64,000 bases of DNA, taken from assembly GCF_003261055.1 (NCBI RefSeq), contig NZ_CP030073.1:1612001-1676000 (forward strand), read 5' to 3'. The stretch is from Streptomyces cadmiisoli (GTDB lineage: Bacteria > Actinomycetota > Actinomycetes > Streptomycetales > Streptomycetaceae). Both the position numbers and the translations under genes were made by a program. Position 1 is the first letter of the stretch. Every line of letters begins with the position of its first letter. This document shows positions 1-10,400 of this stretch, in pieces. The notes beneath the pieces were generated by a model. That model worked only from the letters and a program-made list of their open reading frames with translations. It searched no databases and had not been told where the DNA came from.

Positions 1-1274
1 TGCCGTTGCAGGGCGTGATGACGTAGGCGAGGGTCTTGCTCAGCCAGTCGCCGTCGAGCATGTGGTACTCGGTGTCGGTGAGGTAGCCGGGGGCGGCGTC
101 GGCGAGCCAGTCCAGCGGGATGTGGGGTCCGGCGCCCAGGCGGCGGGCGTCCATCGCAGCGCGGATGAGGGCCAGGGTGGCTCCCCGGGCCGCCTGGTAG
201 CGGTCGATCAGGTAGGGCACGCCAGCCAGGTACTGAGTGATCTGCGCACCCTTGGCGTGCTGGACGGCCTGCACAAGCCGGGGGTCTGCATCGTCGGTGG
301 CGTCGAGTGCGGCCAGAGCGACCCTGGGGAAGGCGTCGGGAACGTCGATCTTGTGACCGCTGAGTAGGTCGCGGGCGCCAGCGTGCCAGTCGGGGGTGGT
401 GCGGGTGGTCAGGGTGTCCCAGTGTTCGGGCCACAGGGTGCCCAGGACAAGTACGGGGGCCCGTGAGGGATCGTGCAGCAGTTCCCGCAGGCCGGCGGCG
501 ACGTGCTCACCCATCGGGTCCGGGGCCAAGTAGTTCTGGGCCTCGTTGAGCCACACCACCGTCTTCGGGGCGATGTCGGGTAGTGCGGCCAGGGCCGCTT
601 CTGGGGCGGTGGGGCTGAGGGGATGCCACAGCTGCCAGTTGTCCGGCAGCTCCCTGACGGCCTCCCATAGAGCGCGGGTCTTGCCGGTGGATGATCCTCC
701 GACCAGGATCGCGATCCCGCTCTGCCCGGCTTTCGCAGCGTCGACCACCGTCTTGAGGCGATCGTCGTGGTCTCGCGGGATGTAGGGGGGCAGGGTCCCG
801 AACCGGTCGCGGGCGCCCTCGGTGTCCAGGGCCGGGTGGACTCCAAGGCCTCCGTCCAGGATGAGGTGCTCATCGCCGCGGAGATCGCCGATGGGGCGAC
901 CCGCCCCCACCGCCATCCCGGCCTGCACCCACAGTTTCCGTACCCGCCCCCCCCAGAACCGGTGGATCCCAGCGAGCGTGGCGGGCCAGTACCGTGGCCA
1001 CGGCCACCACATCGGCCTGCTGGTGGGGCCGTTCGCGGTGGGTGAGGACGCGGTGAACCGTGTCCCGGCTCGGTGCCCCCGCCAGTTCGTCATCGGCGGC
1101 GATGTCCCGGGTTATGTCATCCAGGCTGGGCGCGCCCGCCGCCAGATATACCTCGTGCAGCAGGTTCTTGAGCTCGCGCAGCGCCGGGGGCCATCCCACG
1201 CGCGCCCGCTTCAGCGACCGCGGTCGCTTCGTCTCCTTCGGGCCGAGTCGGCCGCCCCCGGTGTCGCCACTCAT
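1..1274 (-). pseudogene. HTH / P-loop NTPase (conflict-type), frameshifted, runs off window
   Basis: The N-terminal part (from ATG at 1274; an upstream ATG at 1307 is also possible) has a helical region with SLDDITRDIAADD and SRDTVHRVLT, followed by QADVVAVATVLARHARW, a pattern I know from the N-terminal domain of large Streptomyces ATPases. After a run of eight C at 947-954 the coding signal continues in another frame (FWGGRVRKLWVQAG, then GDLRGDEH). That frame carries a Walker A motif VGGSSTGKTRALWE at about 680-706 and a Walker B-like VVWLNEAQ at about 530-550, and runs out of the window at base 1. The homopolymer break could be a sequencing error, a real mutation or slippage. The role is unknown; such NTPases are common in Streptomyces conflict modules. 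Called pseudogene because of the frame break. Confidence 0.6.
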
Positions 1275-1440
1275 CGCACCATCGTCCCCGATCCCTCCGC
1301 TCACCATGGCCTGAACAGCGCTAATGCCTCCGCCCGTTGACGGTACGTCGCAACCGGGAGGCGAGCTCATCGGCGGTCTCAGGGTGGACAGCAAGCCGGC
1401 CGGCTGCCCATCCGCCCACCACACTCTTGTGGAGGACCTC

Positions 1441-1548
1441 ATGTCCCACACGCGCCTGACTCGCAGCGAACGTCTGGCCCTGGCCGGAACAGCCCTGCGC
1501 GGTGCCATCTCCGCCATCGTCACCTGGCTCCTGGACCAGCTCACCTGA
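1441..1548 (+). CDS. small hypothetical protein (35 aa)
   Basis: A 35-codon frame starting at ATG 1441, preceded by a good ribosome binding site (GGAGG six bases upstream). The product is basic at the N-terminus (MSHTRLTRSERLAL) and ends in an amphipathic or hydrophobic helix (AISAIVTWLLDQLT). I do not recognise the family with certainty, although short proteins of this shape occur near Streptomyces mobile genes. The strong SD is the main evidence; the length is at the limit of what can be called. Confidence 0.45.
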   Translation: MSHTRLTRSERLALAGTALRGAISAIVTWLLDQLT

Positions 1549-1707
1549 ACCGGCACCCCGGTCGCACGAACGTCGGGCCCAGGGCCGGTGAACCACACGC
1601 CCTGGCCCGATGCCTGACCAGGCTCACCCGCCGGAACCCACATCACCGCGTTGACCTGCTAGAACAGGTGCAATACAGGGGCGTACTCAAGACCGGCGGG
1701 GCATGCG

Positions 1708-2240
1708 ATGGGTGACTTTTTTGAGCGGATCATCGAGTCGAGGTGAGCAGTCGGGAGGCGGGGCCGCTCGCGGCGGATGGTTGCCTGGATGGTCAACCAG
1801 GGCCTGATCACGAGGGAGTTGGCCAGCGACGGGGTGTACAGCCTGACCGTGGACAAAGGCTATGTGCCCGGCCCCAACTGGGCACGGGCCATCGCCGACG
1901 CATCCGACCCGACCTGGCTGCCGGAGCCCGTCGCCGTCATCGTAGGACGCGACTACCACGTCGGCGGTCAGGGATCGGACGAAGCGGAGTACGCGCTCCG
2001 CCCGCGGTGCCAGACCAAGGCCGTGATCGTCAACTACCCGGAGGCGTTCGCGGCGGACGAGGAGGTCCGGAAGCCGTTCCGGGACGGCATCGCCGCCTGG
2101 AACGAGTCAGGTTAGGGAAGCGCCGCCTGTTCCGCCTGCCGCGCTTCGGCCTCGGTCATCGAGTGGCGGTGGGACTCCAATTTCGCAGTGGGCGCGCTGG
2201 CCTTCGATGTCGCCGCCAGCTCGTTTCTCGACACGGAGAG
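1708..2240 (+). pseudogene. decayed gene with two in-frame nonsense codons
   Basis: One reading frame keeps protein-like sequence throughout but is interrupted by TGA at 1744-1746 and TAG at 2113-2115. It begins MGDFFERIIESR, continues after the first stop with MVNQGLITRELASDGVYSL, AIADASDPTWLPEPVAV and EEVRKPFRDGIAAWNES, and after the second stop gives CSACRASASVIEWRWDSN before similarity of style is lost at about 2215. CSAC and RCQT look like remains of paired zinc-binding Cys motifs. I do not know the function. The uninterrupted stretch 1777-2115 could still encode a 112-residue protein, but it lacks both ends. Confidence 0.6.
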
Positions 2241-2289
2241 AGAGTGTCGGGGCTCCCTTTTGCGTTTTCCCCAGCGTCGGGGCAGGCCG

Positions 2290-2631
2290 TCACAACAAGC
2301 GCAAAACGCCGACGACCTTGCCGAGGATCCGGGCCTCGTCGCCGGGGTCGTAGGCGGGGTTGCGGGGCATCAGCCACACCTGGCCGTCCTGCCGATGCAG
2401 CACCTTGTCGGTGGCCTCGTCGTCCAAGAGCACGGCGACGATGTCGCCATGATCGGCGCTGTCCATCTTCCGTACGGTGACGATATCGCCGTCGCAGATC
2501 GCCGCGTCGATCATGGAGTCGCCGACCACGGGAACCCGACGGGTTCTCGGATTCTTGGGGCACTCTGGCGATGGACCTGAGGGGCATTGTGCCTGACCAC
2601 CACACCGATGGTGTCCGTCAAAGCGGAACAA
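2290..2631 (-). pseudogene. LexA-like S24 peptidase C-terminal fragment
   Basis: From about residue 35 the 113-codon frame matches the catalytic half of Lex[16 protein letters not shown] carries the nucleophile Ser, and DEATDKVL carries the general-base Lys, followed by MPRNPAYDP. The N-terminal winged helix and the Ala-Gly self-cleavage region are missing; the first 34 residues (from a TTG at 2631) do not look like LexA. It is therefore a truncated lexA paralogue, or less likely a free-standing S24/UmuD-like protein started at an internal GTG. It lies next to other decayed genes, which favours a remnant. Confidence 0.6.
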
Positions 2632-2744
2632 GCTCAGCCCTGCACGTTGGGTTCATCCCTCTCGACGGCACGACCTCAAGCTGACTGGTCAGATTCATCG
2701 GCGCAATTCACTTCGCGAGGCTGGCGCCTCATGCCGAGAGCAGC

Positions 2745-3449
2745 TCACTGCAGGAGGGCTGCGACGGACGCGGAAAGAAGATCCCGCACATCGGTGATCT
2801 GAACGTGAGCGGCATGGGTCGCGGTGAACTGGGCGACGGATATGTTCGGCGTGCCGAAGACGGTGGTGAAGGTCCGCAGCGCCCCTGGGCTGCGGTCCAG
2901 GGCCCAGGCCGCGGTTGAAGTGCTGGTGGCCAGGAAGCGGCAGGGCTCGGGGCCGATCACGAAGAGCTCTGCCCGGCGGCCGGAGGTGTCGGCGGCGAGC
3001 ATCACGAGGTCCTTGAAGGTCTGGCGCTTGCGCATGGCGTCCGCGCCGCGCCAACGAGCGAGCTTGAACTCCGCGATGCGCTGGTCTGTCTCCAGGTCGT
3101 ACGGGCGGCTCGGGTCGTTGCCGGCGCCGAGGGAGGGGCGGACGGCGATGCGTTCTTCATCCCCGAGGATATGGGGCAGTACGAGGAGGATGCCGCAGGC
3201 GTGGATCAAGTCATTGATCCGGCCCAGGCTCTCGCGGACCGTGAGCGCTGAGGCAAGCAGCTGCGGCACGACGTGGCCGTCCTCCGCGATCCGCATGACA
3301 TTCATCCCGTCGGCGCCCTCCAATCGGTGCTCCAGCGAGGCCAGGGCCTGGGTGAGCGGCTGGCGGCTCAGGAAGTCGGCGAGGACTCCCACGGCGGTGC
3401 TCAGCCGCTCTGCTTCTTCACGGTCCTGGTGGGCTAAGGGAGTGTCCAT
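2745..3449 (-). CDS. putative PD-(D/E)XK nuclease-like protein of Avs-like module
   Basis: A 234-residue protein from ATG at 3449. The first 100 residues are helical (VGVLADFLSRQPLTQALASL). The middle has a restriction-endonuclease-like core: acidic residues D118 and D122 followed by the strand AEFKLARWRG (E127-x-K129), then a helix rich in K/R and a strand LVMLAADTSG. This E-x-K pattern is the reason for the nuclease call; the fold is not proven. It is the last gene of a three-gene minus-strand set behind the large STAND protein, 134 bases after the 277-residue gene. It may act as a second effector or an accessory factor. An upstream in-frame extension to 3566 is low-complexity and unlikely. 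Confidence 0.5.
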   Translation of the reverse strand: MDTPLAHQDREEAERLSTAVGVLADFLSRQPLTQALASLEHRLEGADGMNVMRIAEDGHVVPQLLASALTVRESLGRINDLIHACGILLVLPHILGDEERIAVRPSLGAGNDPSRPYDLETDQRIAEFKLARWRGADAMRKRQTFKDLVMLAADTSGRRAELFVIGPEPCRFLATSTSTAAWALDRSPGALRTFTTVFGTPNISVAQFTATHAAHVQITDVRDLLSASVAALLQ

Positions 3450-3583
3450 GGCCGACAGTCTGGCTCTGCTTCCCGTCTCCGGTGGGCGTTGGGACGGCTC
3501 TCGCCGAGAACCTGTGGCGGTGCAGCGCGGCCTCCCGATGCGGGCCGCCGGGCAGCTACTCGCCACCCAGGGCCTGCTGCTGC

Positions 3584-4417
3584 TCAGGGATTGTCCCCGC
3601 CCGCAGTCAGCTCGACACCACTCGTCTGTTCAGTGCCTTCGTCGGTGCCGTGCGACTGGTCGGCCGCTCGGTCGGCTTGTGTGGGAAGGTCTGTTCGCGC
3701 AACGCGGTCGATGATGATCTTTCGGTAGGTGTCGGCCAGCCGCACCAGGGGGTGCTGCATAACCTCGTCCGCGGGTGGACCGCTCGGTTCGCCGGGCTTC
3801 GGAGCGTTGAACTGCTCAATGAGCGTTGCGAGCTCGCCGAGGGTTTCTCTGTGCTGCGACGCGTCGGCGGCTCGGCGCAGGATCACGGTCTCGGCGTCCG
3901 TGAGGTGTTCCCCCGAGGCATTGAGCCAGTCCTCCTCGTTGCCGTCGGGAGCGCTCGCTGCGGCCTCGTCAGTGAGCGCGGCGAGGATCATCTGGTGCAC
4001 AGCGCTGAGGCGTGCGGGGAATGACTGGCCGGGCCAGGTGTCCGCCGACACCTCGGGGATGCCTCCCAGTGTCTTGGCCAGCGCGGCAGCCCTTGGCGGT
4101 GGCCAGCCCTCGGGCCAGGCGGAGCGTGCCTGCCACAGTTGCAGGATGGCGGTCCTGGCTTCCTCCGCCCGTGCGGGAGCGCTGACGTCGCGAGCGTGGG
4201 CGGCGTCGTCGGCGGCCTGCATAAGTCGGGCGGTGTGGTGGCTGAGCCAGCGGATGAGTGTGTTGTTGGTGCGTTCTTCGCCGAGCTCCGCGAGGATCCG
4301 CTCGCCGAGCTCGGCGAGCGGATCAGCGGACTGTTGCCCGGCCGTCTGCGTGGATGAGGTAGAGCCAGCTTCGGCGGTCGTCGTGGCGGGCGGCTGTTCT
4401 GTTGCGGCGTCGTCCAA
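3584..4417 (-). CDS. helical partner protein of Avs-like STAND NTPase
   Basis: A 277-residue protein beginning at TTG 4417, chosen because GGAGG lies seven bases upstream and no other start has such support. The first 35 residues are Thr/Ala/Gln-rich and probably disordered. The rest is helical and acidic (GERILAELGEERTNNTLIRW, HLTDAETVILRRAADAS), with a charged C-terminal tail. The start lies 95 bases inside the 3' end of the STAND gene, in another frame, so translation of the two is probably coupled. No catalytic motif is visible and I do not recognise the family. Its fixed position between the NTPase and a nuclease-like gene suggests a role in the same system. Confidence 0.65.
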   Translation of the reverse strand: MDDAATEQPPATTTAEAGSTSSTQTAGQQSADPLAELGERILAELGEERTNNTLIRWLSHHTARLMQAADDAAHARDVSAPARAEEARTAILQLWQARSAWPEGWPPPRAAALAKTLGGIPEVSADTWPGQSFPARLSAVHQMILAALTDEAAASAPDGNEEDWLNASGEHLTDAETVILRRAADASQHRETLGELATLIEQFNAPKPGEPSGPPADEVMQHPLVRLADTYRKIIIDRVARTDLPTQADRAADQSHGTDEGTEQTSGVELTAGGDNP

Positions 4418-7400
4418 TTTGGACCTCCACGATGAGGCTGTATCCGGTGGTCGAGAGGTACTTCAGGAGCGCGTCGCGGGTCACGTGGACGCGTGATCCG
4501 TTGGTTGTCCTGCCTGCGCGGCTGTCGTCGGGGTCACCGTCCGACCACTGCGTCCATTGGGCGAGGACGGCCTGGTCGGCTGCGAGGAGCCGGACGCCGT
4601 CCTGGTCCGGGTGTGCGTGGGTCTGCCGCCGGAAAGCGTGTCCGGGCAAAGGGCCTTCGGCGCGCAGCCCCTGCGCGTAGGGGTCGTGCTCGTCGAGGTT
4701 CTCGGGTCGCAAGGCGGGGTCGCGCAGCCAGCCGCGCAGCTCGAAGAGCCCGTGATCGACCTCGTGCGCGGTTTCGTCCTCGTCGGGGAGTTTCCAGTCC
4801 CAGGGCTCCGTCGCTGCGGCCAGGGCTCGTTGGAGGTCTTCTGCGCGGTCAGGGCGGACGAGTGCCGAGGCGACGTAGACGTTCTCGGAGCCGCCTGCCC
4901 AGGTGATGTTCATGGAGGCGGTGACGAGCACGGACGGGGGCAGGTCGTCGTACACCAGGCCGAAGATCTCCTTGCTGTCGGTGAACTGGGGGGCGGCCCA
5001 GGCACTGTCGTCCGGGCCGGAACCGAGGAACAGGTAGGGCTGTGCGGGCGCGGGCTCGCTGAGGTCGGCCAGCCATGGTCCGTCGGGCAGCACATACCGG
5101 GCCAGCCACTCGTCCCAGGGGTTCTCGTTCTCGGCCCATTTCTCGATCAGCAGGGGATGGTGCTCGTCGACGAGTTCGCCGGCCGCGGCCAGCATGGAGT
5201 GGTACTCCAGGTAGAGCCGCAGACTCTCCTCCGGTGGGATGGAGCCGTGGCGGTGGCCCATGCGGGCCGAGGCCCGTTCGCTGCGGAGTTCACGCGTGTC
5301 GGTCCACCAGTCCTTCTCGCTCAGGCCCCACTTGTCCAGGATCCAGGTCTCGGCCTTGCGCGCGATCGTGTCGACGGGGAGGCTGAAGGCCCTCGCGAGC
5401 GGCCGGAACCAGTAGGGGATGGTGTCGATCGCGTCGAAGCGGTATCGGTCGCCGGCATCGCTGAGGCCGCCGCCATGCTCGTTCTTGAGGGTCCGGTCGA
5501 TGCTGCAGCGATCGGGGCGGTTCGCGGCCTCGAGCTGGTCACGGGACGGGTCATCCGGAGCCGCCAGGGCAAGGGCGGTACGTCGCGCGAGTTCGCGGAT
5601 CTGCGCGTGCGGCAGGTCGGTGCTGGTGGCGTGCCGGACGAAGACGGCGAGATGCTCTCGCATCAGCGCAGGCTTGTCGCGGGCGACCCGGTGCAGCGCG
5701 GTGAGCAGACCCGTGACAGCCGAGAGCCGGTAGAAGTGCAGGGCCGGTGCCCGGTAGGGGGCGGCATCGGCGCGATCGAGGCAGGCGACCAGCGCCGCGG
5801 CCAGCGGCCGTGCCGTGGCGTGGTCTTGGTGGCTGAGCAGTTCCCGTGCCGCGTGCGCGGCCCGCCACCGGATCTCACGCCGGGGGTGGCCGAAGGCGCT
5901 CCACAACAGCGCGGGCAGCGGACTCTCGTCCGGCTCGGGATGTGCCGGGGTGGTGGCAGGGTAGGGGGCGAGAAGACCGGTGAGGGCGTCGGCTGCGGCA
6001 TCGGGTTCGCACAGGCGACCGAGCACGACGGCGACGGTCTGCCAGCCGAAGGCGGTCAGGCGCGTCTGCGCACGGGGCAGTGCGCGGAGGATCGCGCTGC
6101 GGATCGTGGCGTCGTCGCCGAGGCTGCGCAATTGCCGTGCCAGGCGTGGGGGATCGTACGTCCAGACCAGGTCAGGCAGATGCTCTGCGAGGAGGGCGGT
6201 CACAGTGGTCTTGGCCCACGTTTCGACGCCCGGCCATGTCCGCCACTGCTCGACGAGGCCAGCCAGGACCTCGATCACGGTCGGCGCGTTGGTAGAGGCC
6301 AGTGAAGCGGCTGCGTCGAGGGCAGGCAACCGCTCGGTCATCGGCGCGGCTTCAACGACACGGGTGAGGTACTGCACCAGCGCGTGGCCGTACGGCGCAG
6401 CTGTTCCCATGGCTTCGATATCCGGGGCGAGCGTGCGCCAACTGGCCGCGGACACCGACGCCGACGCCGCGAGCGCCCCCTCGCCGGGGGTGTCCTCGGT
6501 GTCCCCGATCCAGGTGGCCGAGACCCCCTCTGATTCATCAGCTCGGCCCTGCGGAGTCAGCGCGATGACCAGTTCGAGTTCCGGTTGAACGGCCGCTTCC
6601 TGGTCGAGGGAGCGTGCCGTGTCGACGAGTTGCGAAGCGAGCCGGGGTTGCGATCGAACGGGGACTCGGAGCCGCAGCCACGTGGCGGCGCGGACCAGAG
6701 CTGTCCGCGCGTCCGCCCGGCTGCTGGCCGACCCTGCGGAGGCGAGGTGCCGCGCCACGTTGATCTGGAAGGCGAGGCGCCGCGCGTCGTTGTCGATCAG
6801 GTGGTCGAGGGCGAGTGCTTGCCCGCCAGGCAGCGCTCCGGTGGTGACGGTCCCTTCGAGTGCGGCCGGCAAGGCCTGCGCGAGTGCGATCCGGTCCTCG
6901 TCGTCCCAGCGGCTCGCCGTGGCCAGACCGAGGCGGCAGTCGAGGCTGGCCGTGGCCTTCAACACCTCTTCGTACGGGATGACACCGGCGTCTGTGACGT
7001 GCGGGGTGACGGCTTCCACGGCCGCGACCAGGCGCGAGGCTGTGACAGCGCGGTCCGGCGCGGGCAGGTCGGCGCGCTGCGCCAGGTCGGCGTAGACGCT
7101 GAGCAGCCGGGCCGACTCGTCGTTGATGCCGGCGGCCGCGTCGACGGCCTGGTCGAACAGGTTTCGGCCGAGCTCGGAGTGGAGGGTGCCTGCGATGCCG
7201 GCGCTCCGGGCCAGGAGCTCCAGGCGGTCCGCGGCGTCGTATCCGTCGTCGCGGGCGGCCTGGGCTGCTTTGAGGCACAGGTCGGCTGCCGTGTTCGGAT
7301 GGGCTCCGCGCTCGGCCAGCACGTCCGCCAGGTCCAGCCACAGGGTGGGCGCCCCGCCGCGCAGCAGCCCGGGGGCCGTGTCTGCCAAGTGGTCGATGAT

Positions 7401-10400
7401 GCTCGCGGGGGCACCCGTCTCGATGGCGGCGCAGGCCACCATTGTCGCCCAGGCGCGGAACTCCCGGTCGTAGGTGAACCAGCGGTACTCGGTGAGTTCG
7501 GTGCGCGTCTGCAGACCAGCCGTGCAGAACGCCTCCACGTCCCCGGCGTTGGCCTGGCCCAGGACGGCCCGAACGTGGAGAAGGCCAGCGGCGATCAGCG
7601 GGTCGACCCGCTTCAGCCAGCCTTCGCGTTCGCCGGTGTGCGGGTCGTAGCTGTGGCCGGTGCCCTGAGCGGGTGGTTGCAGGGAGGCGGGGAGCAGTTG
7701 TTCGGCGTGCATCTGGGTGCCGCTCAGGGCGGCCGACGCGGCGTGGCTGTAGAGGGTGATCGTTGCCGGGCTCGACGGTGAGTTGAACGCCCGCTGGGAT
7801 GTGGGTAGTTCACTTGCCCAGTGCTCGGCCAGGGCCAGCGCGGACTGACGGTCGCCGAAGCGCAGGGCAACGTCGAGGAGCTTCCGGTGCCACGGCGGGT
7901 GAGGCTCGGTGGCCGGCACACAGGTGAGGGCGAACGTGACCTCGTCCACCCATGCCGCGGGAGGAGGAGACGACGCCGCGCTGTCGAGATGGGCCAGCAC
8001 CGGCGCCTGGGCGTGCGCGGGCACGCGATGGCGGGTCAGGGCGTCGTATGCCTCCTGGGCATCCAGTTCCCCGGCGAGCCGGGCCGCGAGGCGCTCCGTC
8101 ACCTCCACGACGAAGGAGGCCGGCCGCCACCGCCGCAGCATGCTGATCGCGGCCTGCATCCCCTCCAGCCGGTACCGTGCCTCCGCGGCGGCCGCTACGT
8201 CGTCGGCGTCGACCTCCCAGGATCTTCCTTCCTTGTCCTGGGAAGCCATCCAGCGCCGCACCCACGCGCCGGCCATGTCCAGGGCGTTCCTCGTCTCGGC
8301 CTGCCGCTGCGGGTCACGTGACAGCACGCCCGCAAGCCGCATCCACACCGGGCCCAGCCATTGGGTATCGCCGTGCCGGGGGGCATAGGCCTGGAGCAGG
8401 TCCACGTCGGCGTACCGGGCCACCAGATCCATGTGGGAGTCGACCAGCTCCGACAGGCTCTTGGAGCGCGATGCGGTGTCGCATCCCCGTGCGGCGAGCC
8501 GGACCGCGTCTGACGCTGATCCGGTCTCGGCAACCGCCAGCGCGGCCAGGCGCAACCGCTCCATCTGGACCTGCTCGCGGCGAAATCCATCGGCGATTCC
8601 GGCCGGGGAGTCCTCGGCCAGGACCAAGTCGACCAGTTCCGTCAGCCGCTTCGCCAGATAGAGATGGGTGGCGACATGCGCCGCGGCGTCCGCGCTGGTC
8701 GCGCGCTGCTCAAGGAACAGGTCGGCCAGGCGGCCGTGCGCCTCGACGACCGCCTCGTCGTCCACGCGGCCGCGGACGAACGTCTCGAAGTCCTCGTCCC
8801 GGAACTGGATCCGCTCCCCGACGAGCCTGATGCCGGGAGCCAGTCCCTTCGCGAACGCGGTCACCTTCTCGGTGGGCACATCAAGCGCGGTAGCCAGGGT
8901 GGCCATGCTGACCGGGCGGGCCAGCGCCAGCAGGAACGCGAGCCACCTCTCTCCGCCCGCGTCCGCGCCGCCGGCCTGGAGCCCCGACGCGAGCAGCAGC
9001 TCGAACATCTGCTGAGGGGTCCGCTCGCTCTTCTCCAGCAGGGTCGCCATGTCCCATGCTTCGGTGCGGGCCTGCTCCAGGGTGTAGTTCTGGGCTCTGG
9101 GATTGCCGCCGCTGCGACCGTGGAAGTCCAGGCACTCCTCGTCGGAGGCGGCGGGCCGGTAGCGGCGCAGATGCGCGGCCGAGGTCTCAGCCGTAAACGG
9201 CGGCAGCGGCACCTGAGGGGCGCCGTCAGCCTCGAGTGAAGGGACGCGGTGGGATCGCGCGGACAGGACCACGGACACACGTCCAGGCAGCGGCAGCCGG
9301 ACCAGGTCCGTAAGGAAGCTCCGCTCGTCGCGCTCCCTGGCCGCGACCGCGCTGTTGTCCGCCGCGTCCACCGCCAAGACCAGCACCGCGCCGTCGGGAA
9401 GAGCCGTGACGGCCTGCTCGAGTGTGCGGCTCAGCCTGCGCCACAGGTCCCCTTCATCGGCCGGGGCCCGCACCAGCAAAGGGGTGCCGCAACGCTGCGC
9501 CACCTCGTTCACGACCTGGGTGACGAACCGCCTGGGGGTGTGCCGTTCCTCCCCCGCGCTGAGGTACTCGCCCGCCCCGTAGCAGTCGAACAGCACCACC
9601 TGCGAGCCGTCCGGAAGGTGGTCCCCGATCTGCCGCATCGCCGTGGTCTTCCCGACGCCCGCGTCACCGTGCGCGACGGCCAGCCTGCCGCTGTTGGCCG
9701 TGACCGCCACGGCAATGGCCTCGGCGCCCACCGTCGGCAGCGGGTTCTGGAGCGGCTCCAGGCGTGACGGCGCCGGATAAAGGTCGAGCAGACCGGCGAC
9801 ACCCAGCGTCGCCAGCACATCCTGGGCGGTGACGCCGCGACGACTCGAACCCGGCAACGCCTGCTGACGGACCAGGTCGAAGAGCCGGTTCGCCGAGTCC
9901 AGACCGTGCCCGGGCGTCAGCACGCTCGCCCCTGACTTCACCGCCCGCGCGAGCGCGGTCCGGTCCATCGTCCCGGTCGTCGACAGGTCCAGGAGCTGCA
10001 GGAAGCGGCAGAACTCAGCGCTCTTCAAACGCTGCCCGATGGTGTCGGCCAGCGTGCCGATCACCGCGGCCTGGTCGGACGGAAGGGCGGCCTTCAAAGC
10101 CTTCCGGGTCGGGGCGGTCTGCCCGGCCGTCCACTGTGCTGCTGCTCGCACGCTCTGCAGCAGCAGAGGATCTCCGGGGCAGTTGCTCACCAGCGCGATC
10201 CGGGCCTTGCCCAGTGCCTGGTCACCGTGGTCGTCCCGAAGGCGCGTGTACGCGGTCGCGAGATCAGCGATCACCGACCGTTCCGAGTCCGCCTTCCCGT
10301 CCGCCTTCTTGACACGCTTCTGGCACAGGCGGGCAGCCGTCCACGCAGTCTCCGCGTGCCGGGTGCTGTACTTCAATTGCGACAGCACAATCCGGTCCGC

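Noticed and set aside
4557..6305. 582-codon open frame on the plus strand
   Set aside because: Antisense to the STAND gene; composition is Gly/Val/Arg-rich without domain features, as expected opposite a high-GC gene.
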